48,795 bases of DNA, from assembly GCA_934378145.1 (NCBI GenBank), contig CAKXXW010000012.1, positions 1-48,795 of the forward strand. The letters run 5' to 3'. Each line of letters begins with the position of its first letter. Within the stretch, counting starts at the first letter, position 1. This DNA comes from an uncultured Eubacteriales bacterium (GTDB lineage Bacteria > Bacillota > Clostridia > Oscillospirales > CAG-272). Positions 39,589 through 48,177 of the stretch are shown here, piece after piece. The notes under the pieces are model-generated. The model saw only the letters and a list, made by a program, of their open reading frames with translations. It ran no database searches and was not told the DNA's origin. A program made the position numbers and the translations under genes.

Positions 39589-40266
39589 ATGATCTACATT
39601 TCTCCATCGTTGCTTGCCGCCGATTTTTCCCGCCTCGGGGAAGAGGTCGAGAGGATCGAGACAGCGGGGGCAAACTATCTTCACCTTGATATAATGGACG
39701 GAAACTTTGTCCCGAATATCAGCTTCGGTCCGGGAGTCGTTGCGGCTCTCAGAAAGAAGAGCATGCTGATCTTCGATGTACATATGATGGTCTTCAATCC
39801 CGAGAGGTATATCGACAGGTTTATGAAGGCGGGAGCCGACATAATAACCGTGCATTATGAGGCAGTCAGGGATCCCGAGACACTTCTGCGCTCAATGCGT
39901 GAGCGCGAGATCCGCACGGGACTTGCCGTATCTCCCGAAACTCCGATAGAGAATGTTCTGCCGCTCGTTGACGCGGGGCTTTGCAATATGGTGCTTGTTA
40001 TGACCGTGAGACCTGGATTCGGCGGACAGAAGCTGATGCCCGAAACACTTGACAAGGTAAGAAAGCTCCGTCGCTATACCGAAAGGCACGGGATCGAGCT
40101 TGATATTGAGGTCGACGGAGGTATCAGCGCCGACAATATCGCGCAATGCTCTTCGGCGGGTGCGAATGTCTTCGTTGCCGGAACGGCGATCTTCGGGTCA
40201 AAAAAGCCCAATTCGGTGATAAAGCAGATGAGGCTCAAGGCGCACGACAATCCCTTTATGGGGTGA
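39589..40266 (+). CDS. rpe: Ribulose-phosphate 3-epimerase
   Basis: 225 aa TIM-barrel enzyme linking ribulose-5-phosphate and xylulose-5-phosphate. Family motifs: ISPSLLAADFSRLGEEV, LHLDIMDGNFVPNISFGP, DVHMMVFNPERYID, VHYEA, VMTVRPGFGGQ and EVDGGISADN, then AGTAIFG. The 140 bases between ispF and rpe hold no other gene; SD GGGAGGA is seen. It works with rpiB in the pentose phosphate pathway. The stop is only 18 bases from the stop of the convergent MATE gene. Confidence 0.94.
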   Translation: MIYISPSLLAADFSRLGEEVERIETAGANYLHLDIMDGNFVPNISFGPGVVAALRKKSMLIFDVHMMVFNPERYIDRFMKAGADIITVHYEAVRDPETLLRSMREREIRTGLAVSPETPIENVLPLVDAGLCNMVLVMTVRPGFGGQKLMPETLDKVRKLRRYTERHGIELDIEVDGGISADNIAQCSSAGANVFVAGTAIFGSKKPNSVIKQMRLKAHDNPFMG

Positions 40267-40312
40267 AAAGAAGAAGAACAGGCTTCATACCGAAGCCTGT
40301 TCTTCTTCTTTT
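40266..40312. terminator. Bidirectional terminator that overlaps the end of the MATE gene
   Basis: Perfect 21-bp stem (40266-40286 with 40292-40312), loop of 5. The right arm encodes the last residues of the MATE protein (EEEQAS); outer A and T runs serve both directions. Confidence 0.88.
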
Positions 40313-41712
40313 ATATCCGGCGACGCCGGAGGCGATGAGTTCATACGCTTTTCTATCCGCCGGTACACGATGATAAGAGTTATCGTCTGTGCGATCACTG
40401 AGATCGTCCACGAGATCGGATATGACATATAGAGCCAGAAGATATTGTGGAAGAAATCCACCCGCTCGAAAAGCAGCTTTATCCAAAGGATACGGGTACC
40501 GCAGACGCCCGTCGCCGTGATTATCATAGGGACAAGCGAGCATCCGACGCCGCGAAGAAGTCCCGTCATAACATCCATTATGCCGCAGATGAAGTAGGTC
40601 AGCGCGGTTATATTGAAACGCATTATGCCGTTTTGAAGAGCTTCTGCTTTCGCAGGCGAGTCGTCAAGCCCGTAGATACCGAGAAGCGGTTTGCCGAAGG
40701 CGAAGACCACCCCTCCGAAGACAAGACCTATTACCGTAACGAGTACGATAGATGTGAAGGCGACCTTCTTGACTCTCTTCATATTTCCTGCGCCATAGCT
40801 CTGACCGACGAAGGCTATCGCGGCGTGATATACCGAGTTTTGTGCTATGTTTATGAAGCTGTCAATGCTGGATGCCGAGGCATTTCCCGCCATTGCCGCT
40901 TTTCCGAGGACATTGACGGAGGACTGGAGCATAACATTCGATATAGAGAAGACCACGCTCTGAAATCCCGCGGGAAGTCCGACGCGGATGATCCGGAGCA
41001 GCTTGTCCTTCTTTATCGAGAGCTTTTTAAGTATGAGCTTGCAGCTGTCCCTGAGCCGGCAGAGATAGATGACGACCATGACCGCCGAAATTACCTGTGA
41101 GGCTACTGTGGCGATCGCAACACCGTCGACCGTGCGGTCAAATACGAAGACCATGAGAAGATTCAGCAGCACATTTGCCGCTCCCGAAATGACAAGGACG
41201 AGGAGCGGGTACTTTGTGTCCCCCTTAGCCCGCAGAATGGCGGCGCCGAAGTTGTATATCATCGACGCGGGCAGTCCTGCAAAATATATCCGCATATAAA
41301 GAGTCGAAAGGTCTATGACCTCCGGATCGGTCTGCATAAGAAGGAGAAAGTCATCAGCGAAAGCTACGCCTATGCCGGCAAGGACAACGCCTATTATTGC
41401 CGACGCGAGCATCGAGGTATGTACGACCTCGGAGGCGTTTTTGTCGTCTCTTGCCCCAAGATACTGGGAAAGAACGACACACGAGCCGACCGAAAGCCCG
41501 AGAAAAAGACCTATTATGAGATTCGTAAGCGCGCCTGTTGCGCCGATTGCGGCGATGTAGATCTCACCTGCTTCTCCCTTGTTTCCGACAACAACAAGGT
41601 CGGCGGCATTGTAAAGAAGCTGAAGCGTTCCCGAAAAAAGAAGCGGCAGAGTGTAAAATATCATTCTGCTCAGAATCGGACCCTCGGCAAGGTTCTTTTC
41701 TTTTTTAGACAT
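40285..41712 (-). CDS. MATE-family multidrug exporter
   Basis: 475 aa with two MatE domains and about twelve membrane segments. Features: N-terminal EGPILSRMIFYTLPLLFSGTLQLLYNAADLVVVG, GALTNLIIGLFLGLSVGSCVVLSQYLGA, then in the second half GLPAGFQSVVFSISNVMLQSSVN and FVGQSYGAGNMKR. Exports cationic compounds or drugs by Na or H antiport; substrate unknown. It has a perfect consensus promoter and a short SD (AGAGGA). The C-terminal codons form part of a terminator stem. Confidence 0.92.
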   Translation of the reverse strand: MSKKEKNLAEGPILSRMIFYTLPLLFSGTLQLLYNAADLVVVGNKGEAGEIYIAAIGATGALTNLIIGLFLGLSVGSCVVLSQYLGARDDKNASEVVHTSMLASAIIGVVLAGIGVAFADDFLLLMQTDPEVIDLSTLYMRIYFAGLPASMIYNFGAAILRAKGDTKYPLLVLVISGAANVLLNLLMVFVFDRTVDGVAIATVASQVISAVMVVIYLCRLRDSCKLILKKLSIKKDKLLRIIRVGLPAGFQSVVFSISNVMLQSSVNVLGKAAMAGNASASSIDSFINIAQNSVYHAAIAFVGQSYGAGNMKRVKKVAFTSIVLVTVIGLVFGGVVFAFGKPLLGIYGLDDSPAKAEALQNGIMRFNITALTYFICGIMDVMTGLLRGVGCSLVPMIITATGVCGTRILWIKLLFERVDFFHNIFWLYMSYPISWTISVIAQTITLIIVYRRIEKRMNSSPPASPDIKEEEQASV

Positions 41713-41742
41713 AATATCCTCTTATAAATCAGTAATGATATA

Positions 41743-41771
41743 ATTATATAACTATAAGTGAGTTATGTCAA
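41743..41771 (-). promoter_or_regulatory. Consensus promoter of the MATE gene
   Basis: On the minus strand TTGACA (41766-41771), a 17-nt spacer and TATAAT (41743-41748), all bases matching. Confidence 0.87.
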
Positions 41772-41815
41772 GGCTTTATCTCACTAACCTTTTTCAATAA
41801 TCTCAGCAAAAAATA

Positions 41816-41844
41816 TTGAAATAGTACGAAAACAGTGATATAAT
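41816..41844 (+). promoter_or_regulatory. Promoter of the anchored-protein and glyS operon
   Basis: TTGAAA (41816-41821), a 17-nt spacer and TATAAT (41839-41844). Confidence 0.8.
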
Positions 41845-41891
41845 TATAAGGTATAACCAAGACAGGAAAATCCGGGTTACAGGAGCGTGCA

Positions 41892-42434
41892 ATGGGCAGG
41901 GGAGCTAAGATATTTTTTCTTTCGGCATTGGCAGCGGGTTGCGTTTTCGGACTCGTGTCATTTCTGATAATATCCTCGTTTTCTGCCGGTACGCCTGCTG
42001 ATACGCACAAGAGTGGGGAAACGGAGACTACACTGACCGTTTTCTGCCTTGACGAAAATGATGGGCTTTGCTCTGTGGTGAAAATATCTGCCGGCAAGAG
42101 CATTAATGTCGTTATTACACTGCCGGACGCAAAAACCGCAGAGACCTTCTGTACACGCGGCTATACGGCGGCTCTCGAAAAACTCGGAGCGAGTGATTAT
42201 TACGCAATAGTGCCGCAGGGAGCAGTTGCCGAAATAGCGTCAAAGACCGGTGTTACAGCTCCCGCATCGCTCACAGACGAAAACGAGGCAAGGCGCTTTT
42301 CTTCCGAAGTCGCGGAAAGGCTGCTTAAATCCGACGGAGACAAAGTATTCGGCACAATGGTGGAAAGGCTCGATACCGACCTTACGCCGGAAGCCCTTGC
42401 ACAGATCATCGAAAACAGAAAAAATATAAAATAA
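41892..42434 (+). CDS. Membrane-anchored extracytoplasmic protein of unknown function
   Basis: 180 aa. One N-terminal membrane anchor (about 5-31, IFFLSALAAGCVFGLVSFLIISSF) is followed by a Thr/Glu-rich linker and a small domain. The stretch from TFCTRGYTAALEKLGASDYYAIVPQGAVAEIASKTG faintly recalls part of LytR-CpsA-Psr proteins, but the catalytic arginines of that family are absent, so I do not assign it. It starts at ATG 41892 after GGAGCG. It is 21 bases upstream of glyS and shares its promoter. Confidence 0.65.
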   Translation: MGRGAKIFFLSALAAGCVFGLVSFLIISSFSAGTPADTHKSGETETTLTVFCLDENDGLCSVVKISAGKSINVVITLPDAKTAETFCTRGYTAALEKLGASDYYAIVPQGAVAEIASKTGVTAPASLTDENEARRFSSEVAERLLKSDGDKVFGTMVERLDTDLTPEALAQIIENRKNIK

Positions 42435-42455
42435 ATAAATTGACAGGAGTCAGCA

Positions 42456-43856
42456 ATGAAAAATCAGGAAAAAACAATGGATAAGATTGTCGCGCTCTGC
42501 AAAAACCGCGGCATAGTCTATCCCGGCTCGGAGATCTACGGCGGGCTTGCAAACTCGTGGGATTACGGTCCTCTCGGCGTTGAGCTGAAGAACAACATCA
42601 AGCGCGCATGGTGGAAGAAATTCGTTCAGGAAAACAAATACAATGTCGGACTTGACAGCGCGATACTTATGAACCCCGAGACATGGGTGGCTTCGGGTCA
42701 TGTGGGCGGATTTTCCGACCCGCTTATCGACTGCAAGGGCTGCAAGATGCGCCATCGTGCCGATAAGCTGATAGAGGATTACAACGCTGAGAACGGTATC
42801 GAGGATGTCTCGGTCGAGGCTATGACCAATGACGAGATGATAGCCTATATCCGCGAAAAGCAGATACCCTGCCCGGGTTGCGGAAAATCGGACTTTACCG
42901 ATATCCGCAAGTTCAATCTTATGTTCAAGACCTTCCAGGGAGTTACCGAGGACAGCGCATCGGAGCTTTACCTCCGTCCCGAGACTGCGCAGGGAATATT
43001 TGTAAACTTCAAGAATATTGCCCGCACGACTAGAAAAAAGATTCCCTTCGGCGTCGGTCAGATAGGCAAATCCTTCAGAAATGAGATAACCCCCGGAAAC
43101 TTCATCTTCCGTATCCGCGAATTCGAGCAGATGGAGCTTGAATTCTTCTGCAAACCCGGAACAGACCTTGAATGGTTCGCTTATTGGAGAAATTACTGCC
43201 ATCAGTGGCTGCTCAACCTCGGTATGCACGATGATTGCCTGAGGCTTCGTGACCACAGCCCCGAGGAGCTTTGCTTCTATTCAAAGGCTACGACCGACTT
43301 CGAGTATCTCTTCCCGTTCGGTTGGGGCGAGCTTTGGGGCGTCGCCGACAGGACCGATTACGACCTTACTCAGCATCAGAATCACAGCGGTCAGCCGCTT
43401 GATTACTTTGATCCCGAAACAAACGAGAAGTATGTGCCTTATGTTATCGAGCCGTCGCTCGGTGCCGACCGCGTTCTGCTCGCCTTCCTTATCGACGCTT
43501 ACGATGAAGAGGTCATCGACGAGGCGAAGAACGATGTCAGAGTCGTCCTTCACTTCCATCCGGCGCTCGCGCCCTTCAAGGCTGCCGTGCTTCCGCTTTC
43601 AAAGAAGCTCGCAGAGCCGGCAGGGGAGATCGCCACGGAGCTTTCAAAGTATTTCAGCGTCGACTATGATGAGACGGGAAGTATCGGAAAGCGCTATCGC
43701 CGTCAGGACGAGATCGGAACGCCCTTCTGCATCACCTATGACTTTGAGTCTGAAAACGATCACTGCGTGACCGTCCGCGACCGCGACAGCATGGAGCAGG
43801 TGAGAATGCCCGTGTCCGAGCTTCGCGCTTACATTGAAAAGAGGCTCGAATTCTGA
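42456..43856 (+). CDS. glyS: Glycine--tRNA ligase (single-chain, dimeric type)
   Basis: 466 aa class II synthetase, alpha2 type (not the two-gene glyQ/glyS type). Start region IVALCKNRGIVYPGSEIYGGLANSWDYGPLG, a zinc-binding pair CKGCKMRHRAD and CPGCGKSDF, motif 1 region GKSFRNEITPGNFIFRIREFEQMELEFF, and motif 3 PSLGADRVLLAFL. The C-terminal anticodon-binding domain is normal. No T-box leader is possible in the 21-base gap before it; it is the second gene of an operon with an anchored unknown protein. A strong terminator follows. Confidence 0.96.
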   Translation: MKNQEKTMDKIVALCKNRGIVYPGSEIYGGLANSWDYGPLGVELKNNIKRAWWKKFVQENKYNVGLDSAILMNPETWVASGHVGGFSDPLIDCKGCKMRHRADKLIEDYNAENGIEDVSVEAMTNDEMIAYIREKQIPCPGCGKSDFTDIRKFNLMFKTFQGVTEDSASELYLRPETAQGIFVNFKNIARTTRKKIPFGVGQIGKSFRNEITPGNFIFRIREFEQMELEFFCKPGTDLEWFAYWRNYCHQWLLNLGMHDDCLRLRDHSPEELCFYSKATTDFEYLFPFGWGELWGVADRTDYDLTQHQNHSGQPLDYFDPETNEKYVPYVIEPSLGADRVLLAFLIDAYDEEVIDEAKNDVRVVLHFHPALAPFKAAVLPLSKKLAEPAGEIATELSKYFSVDYDETGSIGKRYRRQDEIGTPFCITYDFESENDHCVTVRDRDSMEQVRMPVSELRAYIEKRLEF

Positions 43857-43871
43857 CCCGATTAAAATACA

Positions 43872-43914
43872 AAAGCTCTCCCGCCGGATGCACAGCATCC
43901 GGCGGGAGAGCTTT
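43872..43914. terminator. Bidirectional terminator between glyS and the lipoprotein operon
   Basis: Perfect 20-bp stem (43872-43891 with 43895-43914), loop ACA, GC-rich core. Confidence 0.9.
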
Positions 43915-43929
43915 ATTTGCTATTTTCTT

Positions 43930-46737
43930 TTAGCCGAGAGAGACAGAAAAGAGCTGAGCCACAAATTGTGAAACTCCGATATTGCCTGCTTTGTCTCCGG
44001 TGATATAGGAGGTCTTGCTTGCACTGATTGTGTTGAAGTTGTTGTAGGTCCCGAGATAGTAGTCATTGCCCGCGACCGAAGCAACAAAGATCTTGAGGTC
44101 CGCGTTCCAGGTGTAAACGGCGGAAGCTGTGGCGGCATCGGCGATCCTTACGCCGACCTTGCCCGCCTGATACTCGTGAATGTCGATATACTTCTTGGTC
44201 TCGCCCTCAAGGAAGTAGAGCCTGTAACCGCCTTCGACCGCTTCCGTGTAAACATCAACGGCTTTGGAGAGCTTGTCGGTCGTGGCAAAGAAGTTGCCGT
44301 TCATAGCACCCGAGAAATAAAGAGTCTTTCCGAGGGTCGCCTGATACAGAGCAAGCTTGAAGCTCTTGTCGGCAACGGGAGCATCCGTAACCGTAAATTT
44401 CAGCGCCTTGACCGTTACTGTCGAAAGGAAAGCGGGGAACTGCGACACTCCGATCTTGCCTGCGTTTTCGCCGGATATATATGAGACATTGCTTGCGCTT
44501 ATGGTGTTGTATGTGCCGTAGGTTCCGAGATAGTACTCAGCATTGTTCTTTTCGGTGGCGCATCCGGTGAGAGTATAGGTGAAGAGCTTGAGGTCAGCAT
44601 TCCACTTCCATACATTTGCGGATGTGTCTGCAAGACGGACACGGACCTTGCCGGCAGCGTTTTCGTAGACTTCGATGAACTTGTCGCCGACCTTGAGCGT
44701 GTAGCCTTCACCTGATTTTGCAACGGTGACCTTTGCCGCTTTGTCAAATTTGTCCAAGGTTTCAAGGTACTCGCTTGCGTTGAGAGTGCCGATGAAATAG
44801 AGCACCTTCGAAAGGGTGGCTTGATTAAGTGCAAGGTAGAAATCGCCTTCCTTTGCTTCCGTGATGGCTTCAAACACATAGTCTGCGGGAACAAGGGTGC
44901 AGAGCTGAGCCACAAATTGCGAAACTCCGATATTGCCTGCTTTGTCTCCGGTGATATAGGAGGTCTTGCTTGCACTGATTGTGTTGAAGTTGTTGTAGGT
45001 CCCGAGATAGTAGTCATTGCCCGCGACCGAAGCAACAAAGATCTTGAGGTCCGCGTTCCAGGTGTAAACGGCGGAAGCTGTGGCGGCATCGGCGATCCTT
45101 ACGCCGACCTTGCCCGCCTGATACTCGTGAATGTCGATATACTTCTTGGTCTCGCCCTCAAGGAAGTAGAGCCTGTAACCGCCTTCGACCGCTTCCGCAT
45201 AAACATCGACGGCCTTGTCGGTCTTGTCGGTCGTGGCAAAGAAGTTGCCGTTCATAGCACCCGAGAAATAAAGAGTCTTTCCGAGGGTTGCCTGATAAAG
45301 AGCCAGCTTGAAGCCCTTGCCGGTGATGGCTTCGCCGATCGGGTTGGCGACATAAATATCCGTGGGAGCGGCATCGACCTTTATTTCAAATATCTTCGTA
45401 TCGGTGACGGCTCCGCAGGTGAGCGTAGCGGTGATCTTAACGACCGTTTCGGCTTCGGGAAGAGTTATTATAAGCTTACCGTCCTTGACGACAGCCGCGG
45501 CGTTGTCCGATACCCAGGTGATCTGTACCTTGTCGTAGCTTATTCCGTTTGCGGGAAGCTTTAGTTCGGTGTTGTCGGTAACGGCGGATACGAGCGAGAG
45601 GTTATCCTTCTCAAATGCCACCATTCCGGCGTCGTCCTTTTCGGGAAGGCTTACATACTCGATAGCGTTTGCGTCAACAGGGGTGAGGTAGAAGGCGCCG
45701 TCGTAGATGCTTACGAGACCGGTGACATTAGCGATCCAGCCGGCGTGTTCGCCGTGAGCCTTCTTGAATGCGGTCTGCTCATCCTTTGTGAGCGGGCAGG
45801 TGGAGGAGGAGATGCGGATGTAGGAGATAAGATCGCCGAGCTGGAACTTGAAGTATCCGTTCGAGACGGTGTCGTCCTGAGCCCTGATCTCAACGCCCTT
45901 GATCGTTACAAGGAAGGACTGAACATTTACGAGAGCGCTGTCCTTGAGAGACTTTGCATTCTTGAATATTTCGGTATAGTCAGCGGGAGCGACCTCTTTC
46001 TTGTTTTGGTCGAGTATCTCAACGGTGCAGTTCTTTATCTCGTGAGTGCCGCTGTAAATATCCTTTACACCGCGGACTCTGATGGTCATACCGACCTCAA
46101 GTTTGTCGTCGGTCACGGGGTCGGTCGACATCTGGTAGGCGTAGTATCCGCCGTCGCTGTCCTGGAAGTAGATGCAGTTGTTCGATGCACCATTCGACTT
46201 TGCGACGATACCGGTGATGACACCTCTGACGGTGACAGCCTCATCGGCAGCCTTGGCTATGTATTCAGCCCACGAAAGTTCCTTGAATTTCGGAAGCGTG
46301 TGGTTGAAGACAAGCTCTTCGGTGTTGCCGGCGGCGTCCTTTATGGTAGCCTTAAGCTCGTACACGGCATCCTCGGCGGCGTCGGTGTTGAGTTCGACCT
46401 TGGTCTGCTTGTTTTCATCGTCGACGACGAGTTTGACATCGTCTGCCGAGCCGGAGGTCACATTGACCGACCACTCAACGGTGAATTCGGTCTCGCCGAT
46501 GAGGACCACATTCACTACGGTGTAGCTTGCGGGGGTCACTTCCGCGCTGTCCTTGTACATTGCTCGGAGGTAGCTCTTCGCGTCCTGCAATGTGGGGGCC
46601 GCATCGCCGTTGTCTCCCGTGGTAGTTCCGCTGTCATTGCCGTCATCGGGAGTATTATTGCATCCCGAGCATCCGGCGAGGGCGAGTAACGAAACAGCCA
46701 AAATGAGAGCGAGGATCAAAATGAGAATTTTTTTCAT
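43930..46737 (-). CDS. Large lipoprotein: OB-fold region, Ig-like region and three C-terminal repeats
   Basis: 935 aa, function unknown. Lipobox LAGC (Cys23), acidic linker, a beta-rich region (about 70-150), then an OB-fold-like segment (about 160-250: VTVRGVITGIVAK, CIYFQDSDGGYYAYQ, GMTIRVRGVKDIYSGTHEI) and a second such segment. An Ig-like part (ITWVSDNAAAVVKDGKLIITLP) follows. The last 460 residues are three repeats of about 140 residues, each with LALYQATLGKTLYF-like starts, YTWNADLKIF and YYLGTYNNFNTISAS. Repeats 1 and 3 are almost identical in DNA; repeat 2 is divergent. SD AGGAG precedes ATG. It is the third gene of the operon after the nuclease. Confidence 0.8.
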   Translation of the reverse strand: MKKILILILALILAVSLLALAGCSGCNNTPDDGNDSGTTTGDNGDAAPTLQDAKSYLRAMYKDSAEVTPASYTVVNVVLIGETEFTVEWSVNVTSGSADDVKLVVDDENKQTKVELNTDAAEDAVYELKATIKDAAGNTEELVFNHTLPKFKELSWAEYIAKAADEAVTVRGVITGIVAKSNGASNNCIYFQDSDGGYYAYQMSTDPVTDDKLEVGMTIRVRGVKDIYSGTHEIKNCTVEILDQNKKEVAPADYTEIFKNAKSLKDSALVNVQSFLVTIKGVEIRAQDDTVSNGYFKFQLGDLISYIRISSSTCPLTKDEQTAFKKAHGEHAGWIANVTGLVSIYDGAFYLTPVDANAIEYVSLPEKDDAGMVAFEKDNLSLVSAVTDNTELKLPANGISYDKVQITWVSDNAAAVVKDGKLIITLPEAETVVKITATLTCGAVTDTKIFEIKVDAAPTDIYVANPIGEAITGKGFKLALYQATLGKTLYFSGAMNGNFFATTDKTDKAVDVYAEAVEGGYRLYFLEGETKKYIDIHEYQAGKVGVRIADAATASAVYTWNADLKIFVASVAGNDYYLGTYNNFNTISASKTSYITGDKAGNIGVSQFVAQLCTLVPADYVFEAITEAKEGDFYLALNQATLSKVLYFIGTLNASEYLETLDKFDKAAKVTVAKSGEGYTLKVGDKFIEVYENAAGKVRVRLADTSANVWKWNADLKLFTYTLTGCATEKNNAEYYLGTYGTYNTISASNVSYISGENAGKIGVSQFPAFLSTVTVKALKFTVTDAPVADKSFKLALYQATLGKTLYFSGAMNGNFFATTDKLSKAVDVYTEAVEGGYRLYFLEGETKKYIDIHEYQAGKVGVRIADAATASAVYTWNADLKIFVASVAGNDYYLGTYNNFNTISASKTSYITGDKAGNIGVSQFVAQLFSVSLG
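43950..44363 (-). repeat. Internal repeat copy 3 of the large lipoprotein gene
   Basis: About 414 bases, nearly identical to 44901-45314 (offset 951 bases, in frame). Differences cluster in a short segment near 44248-44275. Confidence 0.9.
44901..45314 (-). repeat. Internal repeat copy 1 of the large lipoprotein gene
   Basis: Counterpart of 43950-44363. Encodes about residues 474-612. The repeat between them (copy 2) is diverged, so copies 1 and 3 look homogenised. Confidence 0.9.
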
Positions 46738-46761
46738 ATCTTTTCTCCTGTAAAAAATTTT

Positions 46762-48147
46762 TCAGTTTACTGTTATCGCGTCTTTTGAGAATACTTTTAT
46801 CTGACAGTTGCCGTTGAAGGAATCGATGATACCCTTGACACTGATCGTCTTGCCTTCATATTCCGAAGCACCGATAAGCTCGTTGTTTTCGTAGAAGGGA
46901 AGGGTGCGTATCGTAAGGGTCACGCCGTCACATTCGCAGGTAAGGGTCATGGCTCCGTAGGACGAGGATGTCTTGTCATCGGTGACATAGACGCTCTTGA
47001 CCTTGAGGTTCTTCATTGAAACAGAGGAATTGAGGGAAAGCTCGGCGGCAGAATATTCCTTTACCGTCTCATCATCCTGCGGAATGCTTATCTTGCCGTT
47101 TACGAAACGGTCGGCAGTCATTTCGGGATAAGCCGCGGTGTGTCCGTCGCTGATCTTCTGAATATTGTTCGGGTCGTTCGGCTTCATCGCGCGGTAGGTA
47201 AGTCCGGAGATCTGATAGGTGCCGGCAGTCTCATAGAGCTGGAGAGTGCCTACGATCCTCGACCTGTTGCCGACCGAGAGCACATCGAGTCCTTCGCCCG
47301 AAAGTCCGAAGCCGTAATAAACATAGATGCCGTAATAAAGTCCGGTCTCGGGGTCGTATTCCTCGACATACACGCCGTTATTGTTGTTGACGGTGATGAC
47401 ACCTTCGAATGCGACCTTGACTCCGTTGTATTTTTCGAGGTTGCAGCGAAGCTCCTTCAGGGTAAGCTCGACTGCTTCGCCGTAATACATATCGGGGTCT
47501 TTTTCGCCCGAGTGAACATTGAGTTTCAGGGCTTTTGCCTGCCCGAGAGCCTCAAGGCAGATCGAGCCGTAACGGTTGCTGCCGGTAGCCGATGCCACGG
47601 CAAGACCGTTCTGAAGGATCTCAAGGTTCAGATTGCGGTAATCCGCACTTTCGGAGGGCTTGTACCAGACCCACACGAGGTATCGGCTGCCGGTAGAGTC
47701 GTGATTCCAGCTTCCGTTGTCGGATTCGATGAGGATCGAAGAAGCGCCCGAGAGCTTTTCCTTCGTGAATCTTGAAGCTTTTTTACCGTAAGCCTCGATC
47801 TTTCCGGTCGATTCCGGAGTGTCAATGGCAAGGTAACGCGCTTTGAGAACGCCACCCTCGACAACGCTTTGGGGAACATTGAAGTGCGTCGTGTCGCCGT
47901 CGACATAGTTCTTGACCGTGACCTCCTGCTTGAGTGTCTCGGAGGACATATCGAGTTTGAGCTTTTCGACATAGTCAACGGCTTCGGCGGGCTTTACATC
48001 ACCGCTATCGGCGCTGTCCGTGGTCCCGCTGTTTTCCGTTGTGCCTTCCGGCGAACCTCCGAAGAGGTTGCAGCCGGAAAGCATAATTGCGATAAGAGCC
48101 GTCAGCGCAAGGAGCGCCGACAAAGCTCTGACTGAGCTTTTTTTCAT
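46762..48147 (-). CDS. Thermonuclease-type (SNase) lipoprotein
   Basis: 461 aa. Lipobox LSGC (Cys26) anchors it outside the membrane. The staphylococcal nuclease domain spans about 75-215: VDGDTTHF with Asp83 and Asp85, RYLAIDTPE with Arg104, Asp109 and Glu112, and SRYLVWVWY with Arg155, so the known Ca-binding and catalytic residues are all present. It should cut DNA or RNA outside the cell. The C-terminal half holds two OB-fold-like segments (VAFEGVITVNNNNGVYVEEY, GKTISVKGIIDSFNG). The SD is poor; the upstream solute-binding gene ends 30 bases before, so coupling is likely. The third lipoprotein starts 24 bases after its stop. Confidence 0.87.
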   Translation of the reverse strand: MKKSSVRALSALLALTALIAIMLSGCNLFGGSPEGTTENSGTTDSADSGDVKPAEAVDYVEKLKLDMSSETLKQEVTVKNYVDGDTTHFNVPQSVVEGGVLKARYLAIDTPESTGKIEAYGKKASRFTKEKLSGASSILIESDNGSWNHDSTGSRYLVWVWYKPSESADYRNLNLEILQNGLAVASATGSNRYGSICLEALGQAKALKLNVHSGEKDPDMYYGEAVELTLKELRCNLEKYNGVKVAFEGVITVNNNNGVYVEEYDPETGLYYGIYVYYGFGLSGEGLDVLSVGNRSRIVGTLQLYETAGTYQISGLTYRAMKPNDPNNIQKISDGHTAAYPEMTADRFVNGKISIPQDDETVKEYSAAELSLNSSVSMKNLKVKSVYVTDDKTSSSYGAMTLTCECDGVTLTIRTLPFYENNELIGASEYEGKTISVKGIIDSFNGNCQIKVFSKDAITVN

Positions 48148-48177
48148 ACTTTTTGTTTTAATTCCGGATATTGGGGA

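Noticed and set aside
42435..42455. Possible T-box leader for glyS
   Set aside because: Only 21 bases separate it from the previous gene, far too short, and no T-box core is seen upstream of the operon.
43950..45314. Repeated DNA taken at first for an insertion or CRISPR-like repeat
   Set aside because: The repeats are long, in frame and encode protein domains; there are no spacers, transposase or terminal repeats.
45745..46689. 314-aa plus-strand frame opposite the large lipoprotein
   Set aside because: It exists because of low-complexity codon use on the other strand; no start signal or domain.
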